Positions 1 to 9,200 of a stretch of DNA of 64,000 nt are shown here, one piece after another (the first letter of the stretch is position 1; each line of letters opens with the position of its first letter). This DNA is from Anaerotardibacter muris. Lineage in GTDB: Bacteria > Actinomycetota > Coriobacteriia > Coriobacteriales > Eggerthellaceae. The stretch spans positions 186,001 to 250,000 of the forward strand of contig NZ_CALPCD010000001.1 in the NCBI RefSeq assembly GCF_943192915.1, given 5' to 3'. The position numbers and the translations under genes are program-made. A model generated the notes under the pieces. That model saw only the letters and a list, made by a program, of their open reading frames with translations, was not told where the DNA came from and ran no database searches.

Positions 1-746
1 CCAGCTGCAGTCGTAATATCTGACGAAGTTGCAGTAGAACTGGATGAATTGCTAGTCAAGAACGGTCCGTACACCTCCTCGGTTTTATCCGAGGTGGTGC
101 CAGCATTCTGATCTGCACTCTCCTCATCACAAGGAGTAGCAATCACGTCGTCAGCCTTGCTATCGCTACCAGTTGGAACCGCACTCTGATTGTTATCAGT
201 AGCGTTCTCGTCGGTAGAACCAGAAATAGCACCGTTGCTATCAAGGGTGCTATCATCGTCAGTATTTGAATCGACGGTATCCTCACCCTTATTCAGGGTG
301 CTATCAACGTCGTATTTGGTATCCTCTGCGCTAGCATCGGAATCGGAATCGCTGTCTTTATCGTTTATAGAGGACTTATTATCACCCGCTGTATAGCTGC
401 TATCAGCCGCCCCAGAAACGACGTCGACCCCGGTATTCGGGGTCGAAGTATACGCATCTTGTTGTTTGTACGCAGGGGGCGTAGTGGGTGTGTCCGGCGC
501 TTTGTTCACCGACTTGCTGCTATCAGGCTTTGATAGCAGGATTTCCTGCGTTGGGGAAGCGGGACCGCTTACCTCTGCTTCTTCTGAAGCGTACGCAAGA
601 GAAGGCATTGCGAACAATAACGCTACCGCCACGATTAAGGCGGCAATAAGGGATGCCACAGGTCCGCGGCGCTTAGCTGCGGGCACAGCAGTAGATGTGC
701 TAGCGCTAGCCAGCTCCATCTGCTCTCTGTTCATGCAGTCTTGCAT
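1..746 (-). CDS. Secreted Ser/Asp-rich surface protein, N-terminal part (runs off left edge)
   Basis: Translating the minus strand from the ATG at 746 gives an open frame of 248 codons that leaves the window at base 1. A good ribosome site (AGGA, six bases before the ATG) supports this start; in-frame ATGs at 734 and 719 lack one. The product has a positively charged n-region (AAKRRGPVA), a hydrophobic core of about 20 residues (about 30-50) and a likely signal-peptidase site after SLAYA. What follows is a low-complexity chain rich in Ser, Asp, Thr and Asn, with short runs such as DSDSDSDASAED, resembling Sdr-type stalks of surface adhesins. No folded domain is visible in the part present. 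The Ser/Asp pairs are mostly written GAT AGC, giving a repeated DNA word. It is the third secreted protein in a row on this strand. The function is unknown and the C-terminal half is not visible. Confidence 0.72.
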   Translation of the reverse strand, partial: MQDCMNREQMELASASTSTAVPAAKRRGPVASLIAALIVAVALLFAMPSLAYASEEAEVSGPASPTQEILLSKPDSSKSVNKAPDTPTTPPAYKQQDAYTSTPNTGVDVVSGAADSSYTAGDNKSSINDKDSDSDSDASAEDTKYDVDSTLNKGEDTVDSNTDDDSTLDSNGAISGSTDENATDNNQSAVPTGSDSKADDVIATPCDEESADQNAGTTSDKTEEVYGPFLTSNSSSSTATSSDITTAA

Positions 747-879
747 TCACGTTCCTGTTCTTGCATCACGCCCCGGTCTGAGATCCTTCCCTCAGAGCCG
801 AGACTCCTTTGGACTCTTCGCCTAGGCGTAGACAGCCCACCCCTAGATCGAAGTGTTTGACATTCTACGCCGCGTTTCC

Positions 880-1100
880 GCGCCTGTCCAGCTCATTGCG
901 AATAAACGCGGCCTTGGCGCGGCAAAAAGCGCGGGTGTTTCCCCAGGTGACGGATGACCGTTCTTGAGGTCCCGCGCCAGCGTTGATCGCAAAACACTCC
1001 TCCGCGCACCTTGGCGCGGGGTGGCGCGGCAGAGCTTCCGCGCCAGGCGCGGCCCGATGGTTTTAGGCATATTGACCTGGAAAAAGACCTGCGCGGCTCT
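880..1100. repeat. Cluster of GCGCGG/CCGCGC hairpin-forming words
   Basis: About ten copies of GCGCGG or its complement CCGCGC lie within roughly 220 bases, far above the surrounding density. Some pair as short stems, for example GGCGCGG at 1023-1029 with CCGCGCC at 1038-1044. It lies upstream of the gene starting at 746 and could fold in a 5' leader or bind a protein. No role can be read directly. Confidence 0.4.
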
Positions 1101-1413
1101 CAGGCGGCTTCTGAGGGCTTCTGACCCACCCTTCTGATGGGATTGGATCGGGGCAGCGCGGTATATGACGAATCCGCCGAATTTTTGACAACTTGGGGGC
1201 AAAAATGGACGTTTCTTCACATTTCCTCCACAACTAAAGCCCCATTTTGGGTCGATCTTGACGGTTTCACAACAGTGCTACCAAGGCCGATCTGGGCGGT
1301 TTTGAGGGCCTTCCTGAGGGCTGATTTAGGGCCTGTTTCGGAGATGAAAATGGGCCAAAAACTGACCTGTTTTGGCACCAAATAAGCTCCTTCTCGTCTA
1401 CTTCTGACCTGGG

Positions 1414-1458
1414 GTTATAGCATGTATAGCATGCTGCTAGAGTGCTATAACTTGCTAG
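1414..1458. promoter_or_regulatory. Cluster of TGCTATA (extended -10-like) motifs
   Basis: GTTATAGCA (1414-1422) and TGCTATAAC (1443-1451) form a perfect 9-bp inverted repeat. TATAGCAT (1425-1432) and two GCTAG words lie between or beside them. On either strand these resemble an extended -10 promoter element (TGnTATAAT). Similar words cluster upstream of the giant gene at 51341. They could be divergent promoters or operator sites for the gene starting at 746, about 670 bases away. Confidence 0.35.
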
Positions 1459-1558
1459 AATTGATGGGATTTGGGCAAATCTAGGGTATTCTGGGGCAAA
1501 CTTTGGCCGAAAACAGGCGTGTTACTACGTGTTCTCCCCTACCCTCGCAAAGAAATTT

Positions 1559-1574
1559 ACAAGATTAATCTTGT
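1559..1574. promoter_or_regulatory. Perfect 16-bp palindrome
   Basis: ACAAGATTAATCTTGT is a perfect dyad. With its left flank, the 13-base word ATTTACAAGATTA (1555-1567) recurs exactly in the Fic-gene promoter at 54743-54755. The shorter word CAAGATTAA recurs upstream of the giant gene at 51521-51529. An operator for a dimeric regulator is possible but unproven. Confidence 0.3.
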
Positions 1575-1663
1575 GCAACGACATAATACGTGGTAAAAGG
1601 GCATCTCCTGTGCATGGGTCGGATATTGATCGATTCGGCGGCCTCTGGAGGGTCTGATATACG

Positions 1664-1686
1664 AAAAAAAGGACCATTTAGGTCCC
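1664..1686 (-). terminator. Rho-independent terminator, minus strand
   Basis: On the minus strand GGACC, a five-base loop and GGTCC are followed by seven Ts. The stem is only five pairs but the T-tract is clean. It lies about 230 bases beyond the stop codon at 1919 and would end transcription of the 1,369-residue surface protein, perhaps read together with the perfect inverted repeat at 1853-1886. Confidence 0.6.
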
Positions 1687-1852
1687 TTTTTGATGCTCGA
1701 GTGTCTGTAAGGCTCTGTAATCGATTCTAAGATGCCCTTATTTACGCAATGATTAAGTTACTCATCCTGGTTTATTATCGCGCCTTATACGGCATTACAG
1801 AGGGTCAATTTTGAGATAAAGCCTTAAAAGATGGAAGAAAGATCAATTGGAG

Positions 1853-1886
1853 TTAATGGGGACAGGATAAATCCTGTCCCCATTAA
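1853..1886. repeat. Perfect 16-bp inverted repeat containing GGGGACAG
   Basis: The arms 1853-1868 and 1871-1886 are perfect complements separated by AA. The core GGGGACAG/CTGTCCCC is the same word that builds the tandem array at 52446-52628 and the copies near 53225 and 55032, so this is probably a dispersed palindromic repeat. It begins 33 bases past the stop codon of the gene ending at 1919. It lacks a T-tract, so it would act as a 3' stem rather than a classical terminator. Confidence 0.6.
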
Positions 1887-1918
1887 GTTGGACCAAATCC
1901 TGCCTCGTTAATGAGTGA

Positions 1919-4900
1919 CTATATCTGTAGGAGCACCCAAAGGGCGTAGAAGGTTACCGAGAGCACAGCCGAGCCTGCAACATAAGCCATTATGTGCTTG
2001 GCCTTGTATTGCTCAATGGCAAGCGTAGTGCCCTTCAATTCGTCGTAACGATCCACCATACGCTTTCGCATGAGCAGCAGCGCAACAGCAGCCGCAGCGA
2101 AAAGGCTTGCAATGATCAGCAGCAGGTAGCCAATAGGACCAGAAGAACTGTGCTGAAGGTTGTTCGTAGTAGAGAAGGGAGACGAAGCTAAGGGGTTCAC
2201 GTCATCCAGAATGGTGGTCTCTTCGGCAACAGGAGCTTCATCTGCAGTGTCTACCGCACTGTCAGGCACGGTATAAGACGGTGCAGGAACCGCCAGAGCA
2301 GGGTTCAGAAGCGATGCCAGGCCTTCAAGGACATTTCCAGGAGCTTGCGTGCCTTCTTCAGGTTCCTGAGGCTGATCCGCCACTACATTACCAGGCTGAT
2401 CAGGCATTTCAGGGGTATTAGGAGTATCTGAAGGTGCAGGATTCACAGGAGCTGCAGGTGCTTCAGCGATATTCACGATGGTTTGAAGCGGATCAGAGGT
2501 GATACCGGCACGGGTAACAGTGACCACGACTGGAACATCGCCATTGGTCACTTCGGTGAATTCAGCGCCGATGTTTGCATCCACGCCCACCACACGGGTC
2601 TGAACTTCGTTGCCATACTTATAGGTGATGATGTCGCCATCAACCACGCCACGTGGGGCAACATAGTGCTTAGCACCTGTGTAAGTAGCGTTCAGAGGAT
2701 CAATACCGGCAGCATAGAATGCTTCGAAGTCGGGAGTGAAGACGATATTCACCACGTTTGAAGCAGGATCTGCGGAGATCTCCAAAGAAACAGCCTGGCC
2801 AAAGGGCGAATAACCTTCGGGAAGCTGGCTGTTCAGCTCACTGGGAGCAATCTGAAGCATAGTGCCATAAGGACGGGTGCCTTCGGTAGTAGCGATAAGG
2901 TTCTCTTCATCAATAGAGCCCTTGTAGTAGTTCACTGTGTAAGCAAAGCGTCCAGGCTGATAGACCACGTTCAGCACGTTAGCAGCTTCGTCGTAGCCGA
3001 TAGTGGTAGTGCCCGAGAGCACGCCAGGGGCAACATAGCCTTCAGGCAGATACGCGCCATCGGTATAAGGGGTGGCGCTGAGGTAGGTTGCCGTACCAGC
3101 ATCGGTTCCCAGAAGGTTCTCTTCGCTCACGGAGCCCTTGTAGTAGTTCACCGTGTAACCAAAGGTTCCCTTGGTGTAGACCACGTTCAGTACACTCTCT
3201 TCAGGAGTAAGGCCGATGGTAGAAGCACCAGTGACCTGGCCAAACACATAGCCAGCAGGCTGATATGCGCCTTCAGTATACGGAATAGCGTCGCCCAGCG
3301 TGCCATAACCCGTAACAGAGTTCAGCAGCGTACCGCCTACTTCATCAGCGTAGTAATTGACCGTGTAGGTGAGCTGAGTCTTAGTGGTGTAGACCACGTT
3401 CAGGATGTTCTGAGTTTCGTCAGTGCCCACGAAAGTGGCACCAGAGACATTCACATCAGATGCGTTGTATCCAGCAGGAACGAATGCGCCTTCAACATAA
3501 GCAATGGGGCTGCCATACGCTGCCCTACCCTGCGTGGTACCCAGGTAGTTCGCGCCATCGATGGAATCGACATAGTAATTGACGATATAGCCATATTCAG
3601 CACGGTTGGTGTAAACCACGTTCAGCACGTTAGCTGCAGGGTCGACCGTAATGGTGCGTGCACCCAAGATCTGAGCTTCTGCAGCATAGCCATTAGGAAG
3701 ATATTTGCCCAGTTCATAAGGGATTTCCTGGTCAAGTGCTCCCGTGGAGGAATCCGAACCCAGGAAGTTCGCGGGATCAACGGAATCGCGGTAGTAGTTC
3801 ACCGTATAAGCAATATCAGAGCGCTTGGTGTAGACCACGTTCAGTACATTACGGCTGGGATCAGCGGTGATGTTGGAGATATACAGGCTCTGATCGATAG
3901 GCTGATAGCCTTCGGGAAGGAACAGATTCGCATCGATGTTATAGACTGCGTAGCCAAAGCGACCGCTGCCCGTGAAGGAATCGATGAAGTTCTCTTCAGA
4001 GACACTGTCCTTATAGTAATTCACAGTGTAGTTGAAATAACCGCGTTCGTAGATGACCTTCATGGTGTTCTGCGAAGGGTCTGCGGTCACTACCATGGTG
4101 CGTGCATCTTCATTAGTGAAGCGCACATAGCCTTCGCCAGGGAATGCCCTGTTCAGAAGACCTTCGTCAATAGTGATGGTAGAGCCATAGGTTGCCGTGA
4201 AGGTGTAGGTACCCGAAGCGTTGGATGCATACAGGTCATTATCACGCCAGTAGCTGATGCTGCATTCGATCTGTGCACGCTTGAACACGATATCCATGCG
4301 GTTCTGTTCAGGATTCGCCTGGATATCCATGGTGATGCCTTCGGTAAGAGCTTCATAGCCCACCTGCGGCAGATAGGAGTTCAGGAATACCGTATCGAAG
4401 GAGACCACGCTGCCGTAGGAGGCGGTTTCAGCATAGCTTGCGATGAAGTCCCTACCCTCTTCAGTTTCAGCGTAGAAGGAAAGCTGATAGGAGAGCTGCT
4501 GGGGTTCATAGACCACCAACAGGGTGTTCTCTGTAGGATTAGCAGAGATGGTGAGGTACTGTTCAGCCTCAAGAGCCTGATAGCCCTCTTCTGGCAGATA
4601 CTGGTTCAGGAATTCAGCATCGAACACATACGTGTCGCCTGCGTCGCCAATACCCACTTCAGTGCCGAGCAGATTTTCTGCAGCAACAGAGCCCTTGTAG
4701 AAGCGCACCATATATTCAAGATCGGTGAGCTTGACCTGATAGTGCACTTCGAACACGTTTTCGTTCGGATCTTCAGAAAGGACCAGGCCATACAGTGCTT
4801 CAGCTGGTGCATAGCCTTCCTCTGGAAGGAATTCGTTGGTGATCTCAGAAGAGATGTTCACCACAGGGCCGTAGATGAAGTGCTCTTCATGCACACCCAG

Positions 4901-6028
4901 CAGATTGCCTTCAGCATCGAAATAGTTGATCTTGTAGCCGTAGGTGGGCTTTGCGACCTTATAAGGGGAGTCTGAGAAGATCTCTCCCATACCACCTGCG
5001 ATAACTTCGATAGTGCCTGTTACGGCGCCGTATTCATCGCCTGCAGGATCGTCCGCTTCAGTAACAGTATAGCGAGCCGTATAGGTGGTGGATTCACCTG
5101 GCTGCAGTTCACGAGGAGTTTCCCAGTCGCCTTCGATGGTCATGGAGCTGACGGGGTTCGCATGAACATCGGTAAGGGGTTCATAGCCATTGTTGATAAC
5201 TTCGAACGTGAAGACCACTTCGTAGCCTGGCAGTGCGAAGTCCACATCAGGACGATAGGTGCCTGTTTCATCGAACAACACTGCCTGGATGTTCACATCC
5301 ACATTCACATCAGCTGCACTGCTATTGGGAGGCGTGATGAGCACGCTACCCGTGCCATAGGCTTCCAGAGAGCCGCAGGAAGCAGTGACGAGATGCGTTA
5401 CATACGGTTCATCGCCATAAGCGATGTAGGGATCAACTTCGATGGTAGCGGGGATGACCATGGTCTGGCCCGCTTCAAGGCTAAAGCCTTGTGGAAGATC
5501 GAGCTGATAGCTGATGCCTTCGATGATGATAGAAGAAGAGAGCGTGATGTTGTCGAAGGTTTCATCAGTGGAATTGACCAGCTTGATGGTGTAGGTGATA
5601 ACACCTTCAGTATAGTAAGCTGCATTGGCCTCCAGCGTGAAGGGAGCTTCTTCGGTGTCCCCTTCCTGGGTGCCTTCTTCAAGTTCATCTTCACCTTCGG
5701 TGCCTTCAGAACCGCTGCCCTCCCCTGCTTCAGGATCGGTGGCATCAGTTTCGCTAGTGACTACTGCATCTTCTTCACTAGAAGCAGCTGCGACGTCTTC
5801 AGCAACCGCATTGCCATCCACGGCAGTAGACAGCTGGGATTCCAGACTGTCTACTGCGGTGGAGCTGTTTCCGGCACTAACAGCTTCTTCGGATGGCTGA
5901 ACGGAGGTTTCATCTGCCATAGTGGCTGCATAAGCAGGGGTACCAAAGAGCGTGAATGCCAAGGTGAACGAAACCAGGCAAGCCAGGGCTCTTTTCATGA
6001 GTTCTGATCTGTTCGCAAGTGCTTTCAT
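1919..6028 (-). CDS. Secreted membrane-anchored protein with ten MucBP-like repeats
   Basis: The protein has 1,369 residues. Residues 1-34 form a signal peptide ending TPAYA, and an acidic Ser/Glu/Thr linker runs to about 135. Residues 140-360 are two beta-rich segments reminiscent of CARDB/DUF11 surface domains. Ten tandem repeats of about 72 residues fill 360-1098, with the consensus YTVNYYKDSV, LPEGY and NVLNVVYT, closest to MucBP-type repeats. The first four copies are diverged and the last six more alike. A further beta domain, a Pro/Glu-rich linker (about 1200-1290) and two hydrophobic helices (about 1296-1318 and 1345-1369) follow. There is no LPXTG motif, so the C-terminus is probably held in the membrane. 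The start has GAGGAG 11 bases upstream and a three-codon ORF overlapping it. It lies 220 bases downstream of the giant gene, with its own promoter. A role in adhesion is inferred. Confidence 0.9.
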   Translation of the reverse strand: MKALANRSELMKRALACLVSFTLAFTLFGTPAYAATMADETSVQPSEEAVSAGNSSTAVDSLESQLSTAVDGNAVAEDVAAASSEEDAVVTSETDATDPEAGEGSGSEGTEGEDELEEGTQEGDTEEAPFTLEANAAYYTEGVITYTIKLVNSTDETFDNITLSSSIIIEGISYQLDLPQGFSLEAGQTMVIPATIEVDPYIAYGDEPYVTHLVTASCGSLEAYGTGSVLITPPNSSAADVNVDVNIQAVLFDETGTYRPDVDFALPGYEVVFTFEVINNGYEPLTDVHANPVSSMTIEGDWETPRELQPGESTTYTARYTVTEADDPAGDEYGAVTGTIEVIAGGMGEIFSDSPYKVAKPTYGYKINYFDAEGNLLGVHEEHFIYGPVVNISSEITNEFLPEEGYAPAEALYGLVLSEDPNENVFEVHYQVKLTDLEYMVRFYKGSVAAENLLGTEVGIGDAGDTYVFDAEFLNQYLPEEGYQALEAEQYLTISANPTENTLLVVYEPQQLSYQLSFYAETEEGRDFIASYAETASYGSVVSFDTVFLNSYLPQVGYEALTEGITMDIQANPEQNRMDIVFKRAQIECSISYWRDNDLYASNASGTYTFTATYGSTITIDEGLLNRAFPGEGYVRFTNEDARTMVVTADPSQNTMKVIYERGYFNYTVNYYKDSVSEENFIDSFTGSGRFGYAVYNIDANLFLPEGYQPIDQSLYISNITADPSRNVLNVVYTKRSDIAYTVNYYRDSVDPANFLGSDSSTGALDQEIPYELGKYLPNGYAAEAQILGARTITVDPAANVLNVVYTNRAEYGYIVNYYVDSIDGANYLGTTQGRAAYGSPIAYVEGAFVPAGYNASDVNVSGATFVGTDETQNILNVVYTTKTQLTYTVNYYADEVGGTLLNSVTGYGTLGDAIPYTEGAYQPAGYVFGQVTGASTIGLTPEESVLNVVYTKGTFGYTVNYYKGSVSEENLLGTDAGTATYLSATPYTDGAYLPEGYVAPGVLSGTTTIGYDEAANVLNVVYQPGRFAYTVNYYKGSIDEENLIATTEGTRPYGTMLQIAPSELNSQLPEGYSPFGQAVSLEISADPASNVVNIVFTPDFEAFYAAGIDPLNATYTGAKHYVAPRGVVDGDIITYKYGNEVQTRVVGVDANIGAEFTEVTNGDVPVVVTVTRAGITSDPLQTIVNIAEAPAAPVNPAPSDTPNTPEMPDQPGNVVADQPQEPEEGTQAPGNVLEGLASLLNPALAVPAPSYTVPDSAVDTADEAPVAEETTILDDVNPLASSPFSTTNNLQHSSSGPIGYLLLIIASLFAAAAVALLLMRKRMVDRYDELKGTTLAIEQYKAKHIMAYVAGSAVLSVTFYALWVLLQI

Positions 6029-6068
6029 TTGAGCATTTACTCCTCTTTGTTCCTACCACGCGATGTCA

Positions 6069-6101
6069 ATTATACCGTATATGCTATGACTTCGCTATGA
6101 C
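6069..6101 (-). promoter_or_regulatory. Promoter with 11-bp-spaced direct repeats upstream of the MucBP-repeat gene
   Basis: On the minus strand a perfect TATAAT lies at 6074-6069, about 41 bases before the start codon at 6028. No good -35 box is present. In its place are two exact copies of GTCATAGC (6094-6101 and 6083-6090) with an 11-base period, about one helical turn. That is the layout of sites for OmpR/PhoB-type activators. The TATAAT is seen directly; the activator is inference. Confidence 0.55.
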
Positions 6102-6194
6102 TTTACTGAAACTTTTTTCGTTCAGCCTTAAACTTGTCCATTACCTGGGGAAATATATCTCCTCAAACTTACCAGGATGAACGATCCGATACAG

Positions 6195-6222
6195 TTAGCA
6201 TGCTGGATAGCATCTGCTAGCT
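6195..6222. promoter_or_regulatory. TAGCATGCTG / GATAGC motif group
   Basis: This short stretch contains TTAGCATGCTGGATAGCATC, sharing TAGCATGCTG with the motif cluster at 1414-1458. It sits between the giant gene's stop codon and the promoter of the gene at 6028. It could be an upstream regulatory site or a 3' stem of the giant transcript; ATGCT and AGCAT can pair. I see no clear terminator between these two genes, so some read-through is possible. Confidence 0.25.
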
Positions 6223-6248
6223 CTATTAGATCGTGTCGCCTCCTTTGT

Positions 6249-9200
6249 CTAACTGCGAGGTACAAATAAGGCATACAGTTCCCTACCCATGACCGTAGCA
6301 TCCCACTCAAAATCAGCGTAAGTCATTCCGTCAACAATCTGTTCACCTTCGCCATCTGGCTCTGTGAACCAACCAACAAATTCATAACCATCTACATCGT
6401 CTGGAACAAGCAGCGACAGCTCACCCTGAAATTCAACAATTTGGGTCTCTACAGAATCAGGCAGAACATAGGTGATTTCATACTCTAGCGGAATATAGTA
6501 CGCATACAGTTCCCTACTCATAACCGAGTCGTCGTACTCAAACTCTGCGTAAGCCATTCCGTCAAAGATCTGTTCACCTTCACCATCTGGCTCTGTGAAC
6601 CAACCAATAAACTCATAACCTTCCCTCTCATCGGGAACATACAACGACAGTTCATCGTAATAACCCACAACCTGAACATCCTCAAAGTCTGGAAGAATAT
6701 ACGTAATCTCATACGGACGATAGAACCACTCAAGATAAATATTCAGAGTATCTTCTAGCGGAGTCTGGAGCAGATTCATCAGGATATCGCCAACAGTCAT
6801 ATATGGGTCAATATAGTCGCCCCAGTCGTCCATCTCGCCATACAAGTCATAACCCAACCAAACAACGTCAAGATAAGGACTATCGGTCCAAGCGATTTGC
6901 TGTACCATCTCAATGTACTCAAACTCTTCATAGCCATTCGGATAGTACGTAACTTCGATATATCGCAACTCAAGATGAGCGTAGAACAGAAGTGGGCTAA
7001 CTCCATCCCATCCGCAATCATCGGCAATGTACTGAATTGTAGGCTCAAAGCCATTATCATCAACCCACTGCTGATTGTATTCGTTCCAGAAATCTTGATC
7101 GTACCAACCGTATGCATACATAGAAATGTAATCATTCGTTGGGTCATCGTCCTTGTTCTGATCATATCTGTAGTCGAACAAGTCCGTAAGCTGAACCGTT
7201 TCCGTACGAATCAGCACATAATCATATGGTGAATCTGGAGTATAGGACCAGTACTGAATCTCAACACCAGCCGTATCCCAAACAGCGTAAAGGATGTTCG
7301 GATTCATAGGCTTCCAGTAAGGATTGCCGTCATCGTCGGTCATCTCGACCAGAACAGGTGGAAGCATCTCGTACTTGTCTCCAGGCTGATATGCAACGTC
7401 ACCCGAGTCAGGATCAACGGCCCAACCCTTTAGCACGTAGCCATCCTTGGTAGGTACGAAATCGCTGACGTTGGTAACGCAATCAATAAGACCCATCGTG
7501 GGCGGCATCATATCAAGGTCTGGATCCATCAGGTCGTACCAGAGCTCGATCTCATCAGCCTTCCAGACAGCGTAGAGGATGGTCTCCTCAGGAGGCATTG
7601 CCCAGCCAGTAGGAGCGTCGATCTCGCCGTCGCCGTCGTAGTCCTTGTACCACAGGTCATCATCAGGGCTAGTAGCGCCCAGCTTGGTGGACCAACCCAG
7701 GAAGGTATAGCCCGGACGGACCATCATGTCGAAGGAAGGCATGACGATGATCTCGGAGATGTTGTGGTTGGTGCGGTCTTCGTAACCAGCAGGCGGGTTG
7801 CCATCTTCAGTGTTCCAAGCGCCCTTAGCGGGAGCGGTGGTGTTCTCTTCGTCGATGGTGCCATCGGAATTCAGGTAGACATAATAGAGAGAACCAACGG
7901 ATTCGCCGTATTCAGGATCGTTGATGTCTGCATAACCAGCCGGGATGAAGGTGAGCGGCTGGACGGACATTGCCCACATCGCATAGAGGGTAACGTCTTC
8001 GTCCCACATGTTGAAGGTGCGGGAAACATCGTCTGCTTGGATGTAGAGCTGAGAGTCGATGAGCGCCTGGACGTATGCGAAGTTGTCAAGACCGTTCAGG
8101 GTCATGGCGCCTTGGATAACGTCGAAGGTGGACATGAATTCAACGCGACCATCTGCGAAGGTAACGAAGATATAGCCGCCGTCGTCCCAAGCGTAGCCCT
8201 TCAGGCTGTAGGGGCGGTTCTGAGCATCCACCGGAGCGTATACCAGGCCGTCATAGCGAACGTCGATAGGCAGATCCAGCGTGGTGCCGGTCTTGTAGCC
8301 ATGAACGCCCGTGTGCTGGCCCGGGAATGCCGGGAATGCGTAGAACGGAGCGTTAGGCTCGACTGCGTCGTCGGTCCAGTAGCCCACACCCAGGTCGATG
8401 ATGAGCTTGAATTCATCTGCATCGTAGTAGAGCCACAGCTGCAGGAGCTGTTCGCCGTCAGGAACGATGTAGACGCCGTTATTGTCGGTATCGGTACCCA
8501 CAGACCAGGTGGACCAGTCGCCATGACCAAGGATCACGCCGGTCTCGGTGGAGGTGGTGGTAACAGGCAGGCCGTCCTTATTGTAGGTGACATTGGTGCC
8601 TTCCTTGATGTAGTTGTAGCCCTTGATGGGTTCGTTATCGATGTTCCAGTAGTACTGCTTGTTCGCATCGTATTCAACTGCGGAAGCAACTTCGTCGGTA
8701 ACACCGTAGTGGATGATGGTGTCATAGACCACGCGCTCACCGTTACCGTTGATGATGTAGCGGACAACCTGATACGGGGTGTCTTCGTTGGCCTGCCATA
8801 CCGCATAGAGCGTTACGTCATGGGTAGGCATGAAGAAGGTCTGACCCAGCGGGGTGAAGTGGACCACGCCGTCGGTAGTGCCGCCATCGGCTGCCGCAGC
8901 CAGTGCTGCAGCGATGGATGCGTTGCCCTTCAGGTTGGTAGCAGCGTCGGTGTAGTACCAACCCACCAGGGTGTAGCCAGGACGCTTCAGTTCATCAGCG
9001 GTAGGCAGCTGCAGGTTCTGCTCGCTGCGTACACCACCGTTGCCGTCAGCGTCTACCACGTAGCCCTTGTAAGGATCAGGCATGGAGCCATCGGGGGTCT
9101 GCCACTCGCCATAGTCGCCACCGACGATGATGAGGTTCAGAGGCTCGGATTCCATGATGACGGAAACAACGGAGGAGCCGTCGCCTGCGATGGTTGCGTA

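Larger units (their letters stand above)
747..1918. other. Noncoding region between two surface-protein genes
   Basis: I find no convincing gene here. Open frames at 843-1220 (minus) and 1137-1385 (plus) have no family resemblance and odd Arg/Ala/Pro-rich composition. The region holds, in order, a GC-rich hairpin cluster (about 880-1100), a segment with similarity to the DNA upstream of the giant gene (about 1190-1380), TGCTATA-type motifs (1414-1458), a 16-bp palindrome (1559-1574), a terminator (1664-1686) and a perfect inverted repeat (1853-1886). The left half is the long upstream region of the partial gene starting at 746. The right half is the 3' region of the gene ending at 1919. Confidence 0.6.

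Noticed and set aside
843..1385. Possible small genes at 843-1220 (minus) and 1137-1385 (plus)
   Set aside because: They overlap each other, show Arg/Pro/Ala-rich composition typical of chance frames in GC-rich hairpin DNA, and have no domain or convincing ribosome site.
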